Shown here: positions 18,008-26,690 of the stretch, piece after piece
Layout: each line of letters begins with the position of its first letter
Position numbering within the stretch: position 1 is the first letter of the stretch
NCBI RefSeq assembly: GCF_900603025.1
Contig: NZ_LR026975.1
Coordinates: 1,984,001-2,048,000, forward strand
Length of the DNA stretch: 64,000 bases
Direction: 5' to 3'
Origin: Mycolicibacterium hassiacum DSM 44199
GTDB lineage: Bacteria > Actinomycetota > Actinomycetes > Mycobacteriales > Mycobacteriaceae
Notes under the pieces: generated by a model
Database searches by the model: none
What the model was told of the DNA's origin: nothing
Seen by the model: the letters and a program-made list of their open reading frames with translations, nothing else
Position numbers and translations under genes: made by a program

Positions 18008-20251
18008 TCAGCCGTCGGCCGGCACCGGTTCCAGGCGTGCCGGCACGTGTTTGTGCCACGGCGTCGCGGCATAGCGGTCGCGCCAGCCCGCGGCGGTGAG
18101 CTCGTTGGGCGCCACCCCGGTCACCCGGGGCGCCGCGGTGTCGTCGTCCGGGTAGTCGACCCCGAAGCCGTTCGGCAGCGACGCGTGTCCGGGCAGCATC
18201 GCCTCGGTGATCTCCACGGTCGCCTCGGCGGAGCCGGTGGCGGTGATGATCCGCGCCCGGCCGCCGTCGACCAGCCCGAGTTCGGCGGCGTCCTCGACGC
18301 TGACCCGCAGCGCCCCGTGACCGTCGCGTTTACGCCACGCCGGATCGCGGATGATGTCGTTGGCCGTGTAGGCGCGCCGTTCCCCGGCCGACAACACGAT
18401 CGGGAACTCCGGTGTGGTCAGCGGGGTCGGGCCGGCGGCCAGCCCGCGCAGGTCGTCGAGCAGTTCGGGGATCTCGAGCGCGATCCTGCGGTCGGGGTGG
18501 CTGATCAGCGCGAAGTCGTCGGCGTACTCGTGCACGGTGAACGTGACCCCCGACCGGCTGGTCAGGATCGCGTCGAACAACGCGTTGCCGTCGGCGTGGC
18601 CGGCCCGCCGGATCGCGTCGGGGTAGGTCATCGCGGCGCGCTGGGCCAGTCCCCACAGCGCCGCGGCGCCGCGCAGCCCGTCGGGCAGGGTCGGCCCCAG
18701 CGTCTCGTACAGCACGTACGGCAGCACCTTGTTGAGCTCCGGATTGGCCGCCATCGCCTGCAGGAACGCCGTGGTGAACTCGTCGCGGCCGCGGCGGGCC
18801 GCCGCGCGCAGCGGTTCGAGCTCGGCGTCGTCGACCACGCCGAGGGCGCGCACCAGCCGCGCCCAGATCTCCGGCTCGGGCAGGGTGCCCGGCAGCGGAT
18901 CCATCAGCGGATGACGCAGATGGAAGGTGTTGTGCGGGAATTCGAGGTTGAAGAAGGTGGCCTCGGGTTTCTCGAACTGGCTGGCGGCGGGCAGCACGTA
19001 GTGGGCCAGCCGGGCGGTCTCGGTCATCGCGACGTCGATGACGACGAGCAGCTCCAGCGACGCGAACGCCGCGCGGCAGCGTGCGGAATCGGCCAGTGAG
19101 TGCGCCGGGTTGGTGCTCTCGACGATCATCGCCCGGAACCGGTCCGGGTGATCGGTGAGGATCTCGTCGGCGATGACGTTGCCCGGCACCAGTCCGGCGA
19201 CGATCGGCGCACCGGTCACCGGGGTGCGCCCCACCTCCGGGGTGTGCCGCATGATCGGCCCGAACGTCGAATGCAGGTGCTGGCCACCGCGTTTGGCGAA
19301 GTTTCCGGTCAGGATCCACAGCAGCTTGTCCAGATAGGAGCACAGCGTGCTGTTGGGCCCCTGCTGCACGCCGAGGTCCTCGAACACCGAGACGCTGGAG
19401 GCGGTGCCGATCCGCCGGGCCACCGCCCGGATCAGTTCCTCGTCGACCCCGCAGTGCTGCGCGTACTCGGGTACGGGGATCTCGCGCAGCACGTCACGCA
19501 CCACGTCGGCGCCGTTGACGTGGTCGGCGAGAAACCTTTCGTCGCAGAGGTTCTCCTGCACCAGTACCGCGGCCAGCGCGGCCAGGCACCAGGCGTCGGT
19601 GCCCGGCCGGGTCCGCAGGTGGAAGTCGGCCATCTTGGCGGTGTCGGTGAGCACCGGGTCGATGACGATCATGGAGCGGCCGGGGTCCTTGGCGATGTCG
19701 TTGAGCACCACACGGGCCCGCGGAATGCTGTGCGACATCCACGGATTCTTCCCGACGAACACCGACACCTCGGCGTGCTCGAACTCGCCGCGGGTGTGCC
19801 CGCCGTACAGTTGCGCGTCGACCCAGGCCTCGCCGGTCTTCTCCTGCGCCAGCGCGTTCGACCGGTAATGGGACCCGAGTGGCTTGAGGAAGGCGCTGCT
19901 GTATGCTCCGCCGAGGTGGTTGCCCTGCCCACCGCCGCCGTAGTAGAAGATCTTGTCGCCGCCGTATGTCCGGGCGATCCGTTTGAATCCCGCAGCGATC
20001 TCCGATATTGCGGTGTCCCAATCGATTTCCTCGAAACCACCGTCGGGGCGGCGGCGCAGCGGCGAGGTCAGCCGGGCGCGGTTGTTCTGGTAGTGGTCCA
20101 GCCGCAGGGCCTTGTTGCAGGTGTAGCCGCGGGAGGCCGGGTGGTCCTTGTCGCCGCGGATCTTGACCAGCCGGCGGTCCTCGACGTGAACGACGATGCC
20201 GCAGTTGCATTCGCACAGGATGCAGGCGCTCGGTTGCCATTGCTCGGTCAT
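18008..20251 (-). CDS. Molybdopterin oxidoreductase (DMSO reductase family), Rv0197-like
   Basis: 747 residues. Starts with a 4Fe-4S motif CILCECNC (C-x2-C-x3-C) and a fourth Cys in GYTCNKALRL, then the bis-MGD domains: GNHLGGAYSSAF, GKNPWMSH, IVIDPVLTDTA, and a C-terminal MopB-type domain (VSVEDAAELGLVDGG). Formate dehydrogenase/nitrate reductase-like, cytoplasmic (no Tat signal); substrate unknown. ATG 20249-20251 overlaps the stop of the TetR gene by three bases. The TetR-molybdoenzyme order matches Rv0196-Rv0197 as I remember it. Confidence 0.88.
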   Translation of the reverse strand: MTEQWQPSACILCECNCGIVVHVEDRRLVKIRGDKDHPASRGYTCNKALRLDHYQNNRARLTSPLRRRPDGGFEEIDWDTAISEIAAGFKRIARTYGGDKIFYYGGGGQGNHLGGAYSSAFLKPLGSHYRSNALAQEKTGEAWVDAQLYGGHTRGEFEHAEVSVFVGKNPWMSHSIPRARVVLNDIAKDPGRSMIVIDPVLTDTAKMADFHLRTRPGTDAWCLAALAAVLVQENLCDERFLADHVNGADVVRDVLREIPVPEYAQHCGVDEELIRAVARRIGTASSVSVFEDLGVQQGPNSTLCSYLDKLLWILTGNFAKRGGQHLHSTFGPIMRHTPEVGRTPVTGAPIVAGLVPGNVIADEILTDHPDRFRAMIVESTNPAHSLADSARCRAAFASLELLVVIDVAMTETARLAHYVLPAASQFEKPEATFFNLEFPHNTFHLRHPLMDPLPGTLPEPEIWARLVRALGVVDDAELEPLRAAARRGRDEFTTAFLQAMAANPELNKVLPYVLYETLGPTLPDGLRGAAALWGLAQRAAMTYPDAIRRAGHADGNALFDAILTSRSGVTFTVHEYADDFALISHPDRRIALEIPELLDDLRGLAAGPTPLTTPEFPIVLSAGERRAYTANDIIRDPAWRKRDGHGALRVSVEDAAELGLVDGGRARIITATGSAEATVEITEAMLPGHASLPNGFGVDYPDDDTAAPRVTGVAPNELTAAGWRDRYAATPWHKHVPARLEPVPADG

Positions 20252-20838
20252 CGGCGGTTCCTGCCTTTCGGCTTCGCCCCGCGCAGCAGGGCGCGCAGCT
20301 GGTGGTGCACGACGTCGAGCGGTGCGGTGTCGCGGGTGGCCCGGGCGACGACGATCGCGCCCTCGATCGAGCTGGTGATCAACGCGGCCAGCTCCCCGGC
20401 GCGATCGGCGTCGACGCCGTCGGCCGCCAGGCGTTGGGCGATCAGCTCGGTCCAGCGCCGGAACGCGGCCGCCGCGCGCTCGATGACCGGTTCGGTCTCC
20501 TGGGGTTTGGCCGGATCGCCGGCCTCCACGCTGACCGCGACGACGGGGCATCCGGCCCGAAATTCGGTGCTGGTCAACTGGTCTCGGTAGAACCCGACCA
20601 GACCGTCGAGCAGCGCGACTCCGTCGGCTGCGTCGGCGATTCGTCTCGCGACGTAATCTGCGGCGTAATCGACTGCCTCGCAGAGTAATTGGGTTCGACC
20701 TCCGGGGAAGTAGTGGTATGCCGAACCGCGGGGTGCGCCGCTGTGCTCGAGCACGTCGGCGATCGCGGTGCGGTGCGCACCGCGTTCCCGGATCAGCAGC
20801 GCGGCGGAGACCACCATGCGTTCGCGGGGACTGGCCAT
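20248..20838 (-). CDS. TetR-family transcriptional regulator, Rv0196-like
   Basis: 196 residues. N-terminal TetR helix-turn-helix (TAIADVLEHSGAPRGSAYHYFPGG) and a helical ligand domain with GCPVVAVSVEAG. It is the first gene of an operon with the molybdoenzyme. A perfect inverted repeat with eight-base arms lies just upstream, so it likely represses its own operon. Confidence 0.88.
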   Translation of the reverse strand: MASPRERMVVSAALLIRERGAHRTAIADVLEHSGAPRGSAYHYFPGGRTQLLCEAVDYAADYVARRIADAADGVALLDGLVGFYRDQLTSTEFRAGCPVVAVSVEAGDPAKPQETEPVIERAAAAFRRWTELIAQRLAADGVDADRAGELAALITSSIEGAIVVARATRDTAPLDVVHHQLRALLRGAKPKGRNRR

Positions 20839-20862
20839 CCGAACCTCCGTCCGACCGGAGCG

Positions 20863-20886
20863 ATTATGTATGACACCTTACATAAT
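20863..20886. promoter_or_regulatory. TetR-type operator, 8-base arms
   Basis: ATTATGTA (20863-20870), eight-base spacer, TACATAAT (20879-20886). AT-rich perfect inverted repeat 24 bases upstream of the TetR start; likely covers the promoter. Confidence 0.6.
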
Positions 20887-20920
20887 CGGCGGCCGCGGCA
20901 CCAGCCCCGTCGGCCGGCGG

Positions 20921-21241
20921 TCAGGACGGGTTCAGCGCGTCCCGGATGTCGTCGACCTTGGCCTCGATGCGCTCGAGGTCCTCGGCGTCCACCCGGAACA
21001 GCCAGTGTTTGGCGCCGAGCAGCAGGATCGCCTGGAAGATCAGCTGCAGCCACTCGCTCTGCCAGTTCTCGAAGGTCGAGGCGAAGAACTCGTGCAGATA
21101 CCCGCCCCACTGGAACGGCTGGCCGTGCTGCTGCTGAGTGTCGGCGAACGCGCCCAACTGGGTGAAGAACTGGCCGAGCCACGAGCCGATGAACAGGAGG
21201 AGCAGGACGTAGACGGCTCCCCAGCGCCGGATGTGTTTCAT
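20921..21241 (-). CDS. Small membrane protein, DUF6766-like
   Basis: 106 residues, ATG 21239-21241. Two hydrophobic helices (VYVLLLLFIGSWLGQFF near residues 9-26 and LQLIFQAILLLGAKHWLF near 65-82) flank a loop with EFFASTFENWQSEW, then a charged tail (EDLERIEAKVDDIRDAL). This pattern resembles DUF6766 actinobacterial membrane proteins. Function unknown. It follows a terminator hairpin on the same strand, so it is probably a separate transcript. Confidence 0.65.
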   Translation of the reverse strand: MKHIRRWGAVYVLLLLFIGSWLGQFFTQLGAFADTQQQHGQPFQWGGYLHEFFASTFENWQSEWLQLIFQAILLLGAKHWLFRVDAEDLERIEAKVDDIRDALNPS

Positions 21242-21295
21242 GCCGGGGGAGTACCCGCCGGGACCCGTGGGCCCGGGGTCGGCATCATGCGGCAA

Positions 21296-21328
21296 CGGCC
21301 CGGGGTGGTCGCTTCCCACCCCGGGCCG
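21296..21328 (-). terminator. Hairpin terminator of the nitronate monooxygenase gene
   Basis: Perfect 13-base arms CGGCCCGGGGTGG and CCACCCCGGGCCG around a seven-base loop, extended by an outer A-T pair. It lies 26 bases past the stop of the upstream minus-strand gene. Confidence 0.75.
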
Positions 21329-21354
21329 TCGTGCCTGGTCCGTATGGCAGCGCG

Positions 21355-22488
21355 TCAGGCCTGCGCCGCCGCCTCGTTGATCTCGTTGAGCCGGTTGGTC
21401 GCCTCCAGGTACTCCTGCACCCAGCGCTCGATGACCGTCGCGGTCTTCTCGACCTTCTTGAACTGGCCGACGACCTGGCCGATCGGGTTGAACGCCACGT
21501 CGACCGACTCGTTCGGGTACTTGTGGGTGGCCGCGACCGCCATGCCGGACACCATGTACTGCAGCGGCATGCCCAGCGGCTTGGGGTTCTCCGGCTTCTC
21601 CCAGGCCTCGGTCCAGGCATTGCGCAGCATCCGGGCCGGCTTGCCGGTGAACGACCGGCTGCGCACGGTGTCCTTGCTGGTGGCCTTGATGTAGGCCTCG
21701 TGCTGCACCGGGGTGTTCTCCGACTCCTCGACCATCACCCACTGCGAACCGGTCCACGCGCCCTGGGCGCCGAGCGCCAGCGCCGCGGCGATCTGATAGC
21801 CGCTGCCGATCCCGCCGGCGGCCAGCACCGGCAGCGGCGCCACCTCCTGGACGACCTGCGGCCACAGCACGATCGAGCCGATCTCACCGCAGTGCCCGCC
21901 GGCCTCACCGCCCTGGGCGACGATGATGTCCACCCCGGCGTCGGCGTGCTTGCGGGCCTGCGACGGCGAGCCGCACAATGCGGCGACCTTGCGGCCGGAG
22001 TCGTGGATGTGCTTGATCATGTCGGCCGGCGGGGTGCCCAGCGCGTTGGCGATCAGGGTGCACTTCGGGTGCTTGAGCGCCACCTCGACCTGGGGGGTGG
22101 CGGTCGCCTCGGTCCAGCCGAGCAGTTGCAGCGCGTTGTCCTCGAGGCCTTCGGTGGGCACGCCGTGATCGGCCAGGATCTTCTTGGCGAACTCCAGGTG
22201 CTCCTGCGGCACCAGCGAGTTCAGCGTGGCCTTGAGCTCTTCGGCGGACATGTTGGTGTCCATGCCCTCGTACTTGTTCGGGATGACGATGTCGACGCCG
22301 TAGGGGTGGTCGCCGATGTGCTCGTCGATCCAGTTCAGCTCGATCTCGAGCTGCTCGGGGGTGAAACCGACCGCTCCGAGCACACCGAATCCGCCGGCCT
22401 TGCTCACCGCGACGACCACGTCGCGGCAGTGGGTGAACGCGAAGATCGGATACTCGATGCCGAGGTCGTTGCAGATCGGGGTGCGCAT
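21355..22488 (-). CDS. Nitronate monooxygenase family flavoprotein (Rv1894c/Rv1533-like)
   Basis: 377 residues. FMN-binding TIM barrel of the 2-nitropropane dioxygenase family. N-terminus ICNDLGIEYPIFAFTHCRD, flavin loops VDIIVAQGGEAGGHCGE and PVLAAGGIGSGYQIAAALALGA, then SRSFTGKPARMLRNAW. The sequence resembles Rv1533 and, by size and context, Rv1894c. A perfect KstR box sits 25 bases upstream, placing it in the sterol regulon; it may reduce a steroid intermediate rather than a nitronate. A strong hairpin terminates it. Confidence 0.85.
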   Translation of the reverse strand: MRTPICNDLGIEYPIFAFTHCRDVVVAVSKAGGFGVLGAVGFTPEQLEIELNWIDEHIGDHPYGVDIVIPNKYEGMDTNMSAEELKATLNSLVPQEHLEFAKKILADHGVPTEGLEDNALQLLGWTEATATPQVEVALKHPKCTLIANALGTPPADMIKHIHDSGRKVAALCGSPSQARKHADAGVDIIVAQGGEAGGHCGEIGSIVLWPQVVQEVAPLPVLAAGGIGSGYQIAAALALGAQGAWTGSQWVMVEESENTPVQHEAYIKATSKDTVRSRSFTGKPARMLRNAWTEAWEKPENPKPLGMPLQYMVSGMAVAATHKYPNESVDVAFNPIGQVVGQFKKVEKTATVIERWVQEYLEATNRLNEINEAAAQA

Positions 22489-22512
22489 GCAGCTCCTTGA
22501 TGGGGCAGGAAT

Positions 22513-22526
22513 TGAAACGTGTTCTA
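22513..22526. promoter_or_regulatory. Perfect KstR-type operator upstream of the nitronate monooxygenase gene
   Basis: TGAAACGTGTTCTA fits TnnAACnnGTTnnA at all eight fixed positions; 25 bases upstream of the ATG. Confidence 0.72.
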
Positions 22527-22640
22527 GTTTAGTACGGACGCGGCTGTTCGCGGGAAGAGACCTCGTAATCGCCCGGATCGGCGGCGCCGCGGACCCCGGA
22601 CGGATCCGAGCTCACGACGACCTCTCCGGAGCGCCGGGGC

Positions 22641-23411
22641 TCAGTCGTAGCCGAGGAACCGGCGCAGCGAGATCCGCCGCCGGGCGCCCGTCGCCGGAAC
22701 GGTCAGCACCGGCCAGCCGCGGCGCTGCGCCAGCGCGGCGAGCCCGGGCCGCGGGTTGACCGGGCGGGGCCGTCCGACCAGCTCCATCAGCGCGGCGTCC
22801 TCGTCGCCGTCGGCGTAGAAGTAACTGTCCTGCAGCGCGACACCGTTGGCGGCGCAGAACCGCTCGACCGCCGCCGCCTTGTTGCGGCCCCAGATGATCG
22901 GTCTGACCACCCGCCCGGTCAGCCGCCCGTCCTCGTCGACCTCGAAGTGGTTGCACAGCACATGCTCGATACCGAGATACCGTGCGACCGGTTCGGCGTG
23001 GATGGTCATCGCCGAGGAACTCAGCACCACGGTGTGGCCGCGCTGCTGATGCGCCCGCACGATCTCGCGCATCGCCGGGAACACCCGCGACACCACGTGC
23101 TCGGCGAAAAGCCGCTCGCCCAGCTCGTCGAGTTCGGCCAGCGAGTCGCCGCGCAGATAACCCGCCGCGCGGGTGAGCAGGTGCTCGAACCGCATCCGTC
23201 CGAGCCGGTAGCGCAACGACGCCTCGATGACGCCGAACACCTCGCCGAGCCGGGCCTGCCGCCGCTTGATGCGGTCGCTGGCGTGCGCGGTGGCGGTGAA
23301 CCCGTCGACCAGGGTGCCGTCCAGATCGAAGAACGCCCCGATGCGCGGACCCGCTGGGGCCGCGGCGATTTCCGCGACGACCTGATCCGCTGTCGGCGGC
23401 TGCTCGGACAC
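22641..23411 (-). CDS. HAD-superfamily subfamily IB hydrolase
   Basis: 256 residues, GTG start. A phosphatase of the SerB-like IB group. Motif I FFDLDGTLVDG, motif II VVLSSSAMTIH, the lysine in WGRNKAAAVERF and motif III YFYADGDEDAALMELVG (with the IB-typical serine or alanine shift) are present. Actinobacterial members act on phospholipid- or acyltransferase-linked substrates, but this one lacks an acyltransferase domain. It follows the amine-dehydrogenase-like gene by four bases, so the pair is an operon from the KstR-controlled promoter. Confidence 0.82.
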   Translation of the reverse strand: MSEQPPTADQVVAEIAAAPAGPRIGAFFDLDGTLVDGFTATAHASDRIKRRQARLGEVFGVIEASLRYRLGRMRFEHLLTRAAGYLRGDSLAELDELGERLFAEHVVSRVFPAMREIVRAHQQRGHTVVLSSSAMTIHAEPVARYLGIEHVLCNHFEVDEDGRLTGRVVRPIIWGRNKAAAVERFCAANGVALQDSYFYADGDEDAALMELVGRPRPVNPRPGLAALAQRRGWPVLTVPATGARRRISLRRFLGYD

Positions 23412-23415
23412 GCGG

Positions 23416-24510
23416 TCAGCCCCGCGAGTCGCTGCCCGTCGCCGCGAACACGCCCTTCCCGGTCACCAACGGCATGTCCAGCGTGGTGCGGATGCCGGGT
23501 GCCGCCGCGACCACGTCGGGGATGGCGTTCACGATCCGGCCGGCGGCGGCCAGGATCGCGGCGTAGTTGTGGTCCCCGTGCCGGCTGGTCGGGCAGATGT
23601 CCATGGTGTAGGACGGTTCGCCGATGATCTCGACCCGGTAGGAGCCGCCGGGCTGGGCGGGCTGGGCCCAGTCCGGGCGCAGATCGCCGCGCAGCCGGGT
23701 GACGTGTTCGACCACGATAACCGGCCGGCCGCCGACCATGCCCTCGACCTGGAAGCGCACCGCGGCGACCGTGCCCTTGCGGATGGTGCCGACGGCCACC
23801 TCGAAGTCCTCGGGGGCCGGTTCCTGTTCCACCGAATCGCGGATCTCGTCGACCTCGACGCCCAGCCCGGCGGCCAGCTGCCGGATCGCGGTTCCCCACG
23901 CGATGCTCAGCACGCCGGGCTGGTAGAGCAGCGGCAGGTCGCCGATCTCGTTGCCGAAGCCCATGACGTCGAACATCACCGTCGCGCCGTCGTAGCTCGC
24001 GTAGTCGGCGATCTCCATGGTGCGGATCTGTTCGATGCGCTGACAGGTGCCGGCCAGCGCGAACGGCAGCAGGTCGGTGACGAAGCCGGGATCCACCCCG
24101 GTCATGAAAACCGTCGAATTACCTTGCCGGGCAGCGTCTTCGATGCGGGCGATGTACTTGTCGGGGATCACCTGCCAGGGGTACTGCAGCACTCCTACGC
24201 CCGAACCCACGACGTTGATTCCGGCGGCCAGGAACCGGCCGACGTCGGCCATCGCCTCGGGCAGCCGGGTGTCGCCCATCGCGCAGTACACCACGCAGTC
24301 GGGCCGCTCGGCGATGATCGCGTCCGTGTCCCCGGTGGCGGTGACGCCGGTGGTGACGTCGAGGCGGGCCAACTCCCCGGCGTCTGTGCCCACCTTCTGT
24401 ACCGACGACACCCAGACGCCGGTCAGTTCGAACCGGGGGTCGGTCACCAGCTGCCGCAGGGCGAGGCTGCCGCAGTTACCGGTTCCGATGAGCGCGACGC
24501 GGATCGCCAT
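23416..24510 (-). CDS. Dihydrodipicolinate reductase-like / amine-dehydrogenase-like NAD(P) protein
   Basis: 364 residues. A Rossmann start VALIGTGNCGSLALRQL binds NAD(P). The phrases VVYCAMGDTRLPEAM and NVVGSGVGVLQYPW are typical of mycobacterial proteins annotated as dihydrodipicolinate reductase-like (about 350 residues). True DapB is about 245 residues with a KKxxPSGT motif that I do not see, so a lysine-pathway role is unlikely. It is head of an operon with the HAD hydrolase and shares a perfect KstR palindrome with the divergent SDR gene; a role in sterol or isoprenoid catabolism is inferred. Confidence 0.78.
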   Translation of the reverse strand: MAIRVALIGTGNCGSLALRQLVTDPRFELTGVWVSSVQKVGTDAGELARLDVTTGVTATGDTDAIIAERPDCVVYCAMGDTRLPEAMADVGRFLAAGINVVGSGVGVLQYPWQVIPDKYIARIEDAARQGNSTVFMTGVDPGFVTDLLPFALAGTCQRIEQIRTMEIADYASYDGATVMFDVMGFGNEIGDLPLLYQPGVLSIAWGTAIRQLAAGLGVEVDEIRDSVEQEPAPEDFEVAVGTIRKGTVAAVRFQVEGMVGGRPVIVVEHVTRLRGDLRPDWAQPAQPGGSYRVEIIGEPSYTMDICPTSRHGDHNYAAILAAAGRIVNAIPDVVAAAPGIRTTLDMPLVTGKGVFAATGSDSRG

Positions 24511-24529
24511 ACAGGTTCCCTTCGCCGAT

Positions 24530-24543
24530 TGGAACAGGTTCTA
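24530..24543. promoter_or_regulatory. Perfect KstR-type operator shared by two divergent genes
   Basis: TGGAACAGGTTCTA matches TnnAACnnGTTnnA fully, 19 bases from one start and 34 from the other, in a 67-base divergent gap. Confidence 0.75.
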
Positions 24544-24577
24544 CTTGTAGCACGGGCGCACGGTAGCCTGACCCCTC

Positions 24578-25327
24578 ATGGGACGCGTGGACGGGAAAGT
24601 CGTACTGATCAGCGGTGGCGCCCGGGGGATGGGCGCCGCGCACGCACGGATGCTGGTGGCCGAGGGCGCCAAGGTGGTGATCGGCGACATCCTCGACGAC
24701 GAGGGCCGCGCCCTGGCCGAGGAGATCGGGCCGTCCGCGCGCTACGTGCATCTGGACGTGACCGACTACGACCAGTGGCAGGCGGCGGTCGCCACCGCGG
24801 TCGACAGCTTCGGTCTGCTGAACGTGCTGGTGAACAACGCGGGCATCGTCGCGCTGGGCCCGCTCAAGACGCTCGACGTTCAGAAGTGGCAGCAGGTGCT
24901 CGACGTCAACCTCACCGGGACCATGCTGGGCATCAAGGCCGTGATCGACCCGATGACCAAGGCCGGCGGCGGGTCGATCATCAACGTCTCCTCGATCGAG
25001 GGCCTGCGCGGCGCCTCCTGGGTGCACAGCTACGTGGCGTCGAAGTGGGGTGTCCGCGGCCTGACGAAGTCGGCGGCGCTGGAGTTGGCGCACAACAACA
25101 TTCGGGTGAATTCCATCCACCCCGGGTTCATTCGAACGCCGATGACCAAACACCTGCCCGACGACATGGTGCAGGCACCGCTGGGCCGGCCGGGCAAGCC
25201 CGAGGAGGTGGCGACCTTCGTGGTGTTCTTGGCCAGCGACGAATCGTCGTTCGCCACCGGCGCGGAGTTCGTGATGGACGGCGGGTTGGTGGCCGATGTG
25301 CCGCACAAGAACCTGCCGACCGGGTAA
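24578..25327 (+). CDS. Short-chain dehydrogenase, FabG3/hydroxysteroid dehydrogenase-like
   Basis: 249 residues. NAD-dependent SDR: cofactor motif LISGGARGMGAAHARMLV, VLVNNAGIVALG, catalytic Ser in NVSSIEG, Tyr-x3-Lys in SYVASKWGVRG, and the closing SSFATGAEFVMDGG. The order and wording resemble FabG3 (Rv2002), a 20-beta-hydroxysteroid dehydrogenase. A -10-like TAGCCT ends eight bases before the ATG, so the message may be leaderless. KstR box upstream supports a steroid substrate. Confidence 0.87.
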   Translation: MGRVDGKVVLISGGARGMGAAHARMLVAEGAKVVIGDILDDEGRALAEEIGPSARYVHLDVTDYDQWQAAVATAVDSFGLLNVLVNNAGIVALGPLKTLDVQKWQQVLDVNLTGTMLGIKAVIDPMTKAGGGSIINVSSIEGLRGASWVHSYVASKWGVRGLTKSAALELAHNNIRVNSIHPGFIRTPMTKHLPDDMVQAPLGRPGKPEEVATFVVFLASDESSFATGAEFVMDGGLVADVPHKNLPTG

Positions 25328-25386
25328 CCGGGCGCGCGGCGGCTGACCGCGCTGCCGCGCAACCGGGCTGCGTAAGGTCGTAGCTC

Positions 25387-26655
25387 GTGAGTGCGCGCGC
25401 AGGCATCGTCGTCACCGGTACCGAGGTCCTCACCGGCCGCATCGCCGACCGCAACGGGCCGTGGCTGGCCGAACGGCTCCTGGAGCTGGGGGTCGAGCTG
25501 GCCCACATCACGATCTGCGGCGACCGTCCCGGCGATCTGGCCGCTCAATTGCGGTTCCTGGCCGCCGAGGGGGTGGACCTGATCATCACCAGCGGCGGGC
25601 TCGGCCCGACTGCCGACGATCTCACCGTGGCCACGGTCGCCGAGTTCTGCGGCCGCGAACTGGTGCTCGATCCGGAGCTGGAGGCCAGGATCGCCGACAT
25701 CGTGGCCCGGGTGATGGCGCGCTTCCCGAACGTCGACGCCGACGCGGTGCGCGCGGCCAACCGCAAACAGGCGCTGATACCGGCCGGCGCGCACGTGCTC
25801 GAACCGGTGGGCACCGCGCCCGGTGTGGTGGTTCCCGGCACCCCCACCGTGGTGGTGCTGCCCGGCCCGCCGCGGGAACTGCAGCCGATGTGGCGGGCCG
25901 CGGTGGCGACCCCGGCCGTGCAGCAGGCCATCGCCGGGCGCACCCGCTACCGCCAGGACACGGTGCGGATGTTCGGGCTGCCGGAGTCCGCCCTGGCCGC
26001 CACGCTGCGCGACGCCGAGGTGCAGATCGCCGGTTTCGAGCGTTTGGAGATCACCACCTGCGTGCGCCGCGGCGAGGTCGAGATGGTCACCCGCTACGAA
26101 CCCGACAGCGCAGCGGTCTACGCCGAGTTGCTGACGCTGGTACGGCAACGGCACGGCGGCGAGATCTTCTCCGAGGACGGCACCACCGTCGACGAGCAGG
26201 TGGCGGCGTTGCTGGCCGGGCGGCGCGTGGCGACCGCGGAGTCGTGCACCGGAGGGCTGCTGGCGGCGCGGTTGACCGAGATTCCCGGATCGTCGGGGTA
26301 TGTGTGCGGTTCGGTGGTGGCCTACGCCAACGACGCCAAGACCGCGGTGCTCGACGTCGATCCCGCGCTTGTCGCCGCGCACGGCGCGGTGTCCGAACCG
26401 GTGGTGGCGGCAATGGCCGACGGGGCGCTGCGCCGGTTCTCCGCCGACACCGCGGTGGCGATCAGCGGGGTCGCCGGGCCGGGCGGGGGAACACCGGACA
26501 AACCGGTCGGCACGGTGTGCTTCTGTGTCCGGCTCGCCGAGGGGCCGACGGTGGTGCGAACCCTGCGGCTGCCCGGGGACCGGGCCGATGTCCGGGAGCG
26601 GTCGACCACGGTCGCGCTGCACCTGCTGCGCGAGGTGCTGAGCCGCCCATCCTGA
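25387..26655 (+). CDS. cinA: CinA-like competence/damage-inducible protein
   Basis: 422 residues, GTG start. Two domains: the N-terminal MoaB/MogA-like part ([44 protein letters not shown]) and the C-terminal CinA amidase-like part ([38 protein letters not shown]). The family has ADP-ribose pyrophosphatase and NMN deamidase activities; in mycobacteria CinA (Rv1901) cleaves isoniazid- and nicotinamide-NAD adducts. A -10-like TAAGGT lies eight bases before the GTG (possible leaderless message). Converges on a macro-domain gene, as near Rv1899c-Rv1901. Confidence 0.93.
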   Translation: MSARAGIVVTGTEVLTGRIADRNGPWLAERLLELGVELAHITICGDRPGDLAAQLRFLAAEGVDLIITSGGLGPTADDLTVATVAEFCGRELVLDPELEARIADIVARVMARFPNVDADAVRAANRKQALIPAGAHVLEPVGTAPGVVVPGTPTVVVLPGPPRELQPMWRAAVATPAVQQAIAGRTRYRQDTVRMFGLPESALAATLRDAEVQIAGFERLEITTCVRRGEVEMVTRYEPDSAAVYAELLTLVRQRHGGEIFSEDGTTVDEQVAALLAGRRVATAESCTGGLLAARLTEIPGSSGYVCGSVVAYANDAKTAVLDVDPALVAAHGAVSEPVVAAMADGALRRFSADTAVAISGVAGPGGGTPDKPVGTVCFCVRLAEGPTVVRTLRLPGDRADVRERSTTVALHLLREVLSRPS

Positions 26656-26690
26656 GCCGCCCAACCCGTGCCCAGCCCGGGCCGCGCTCC

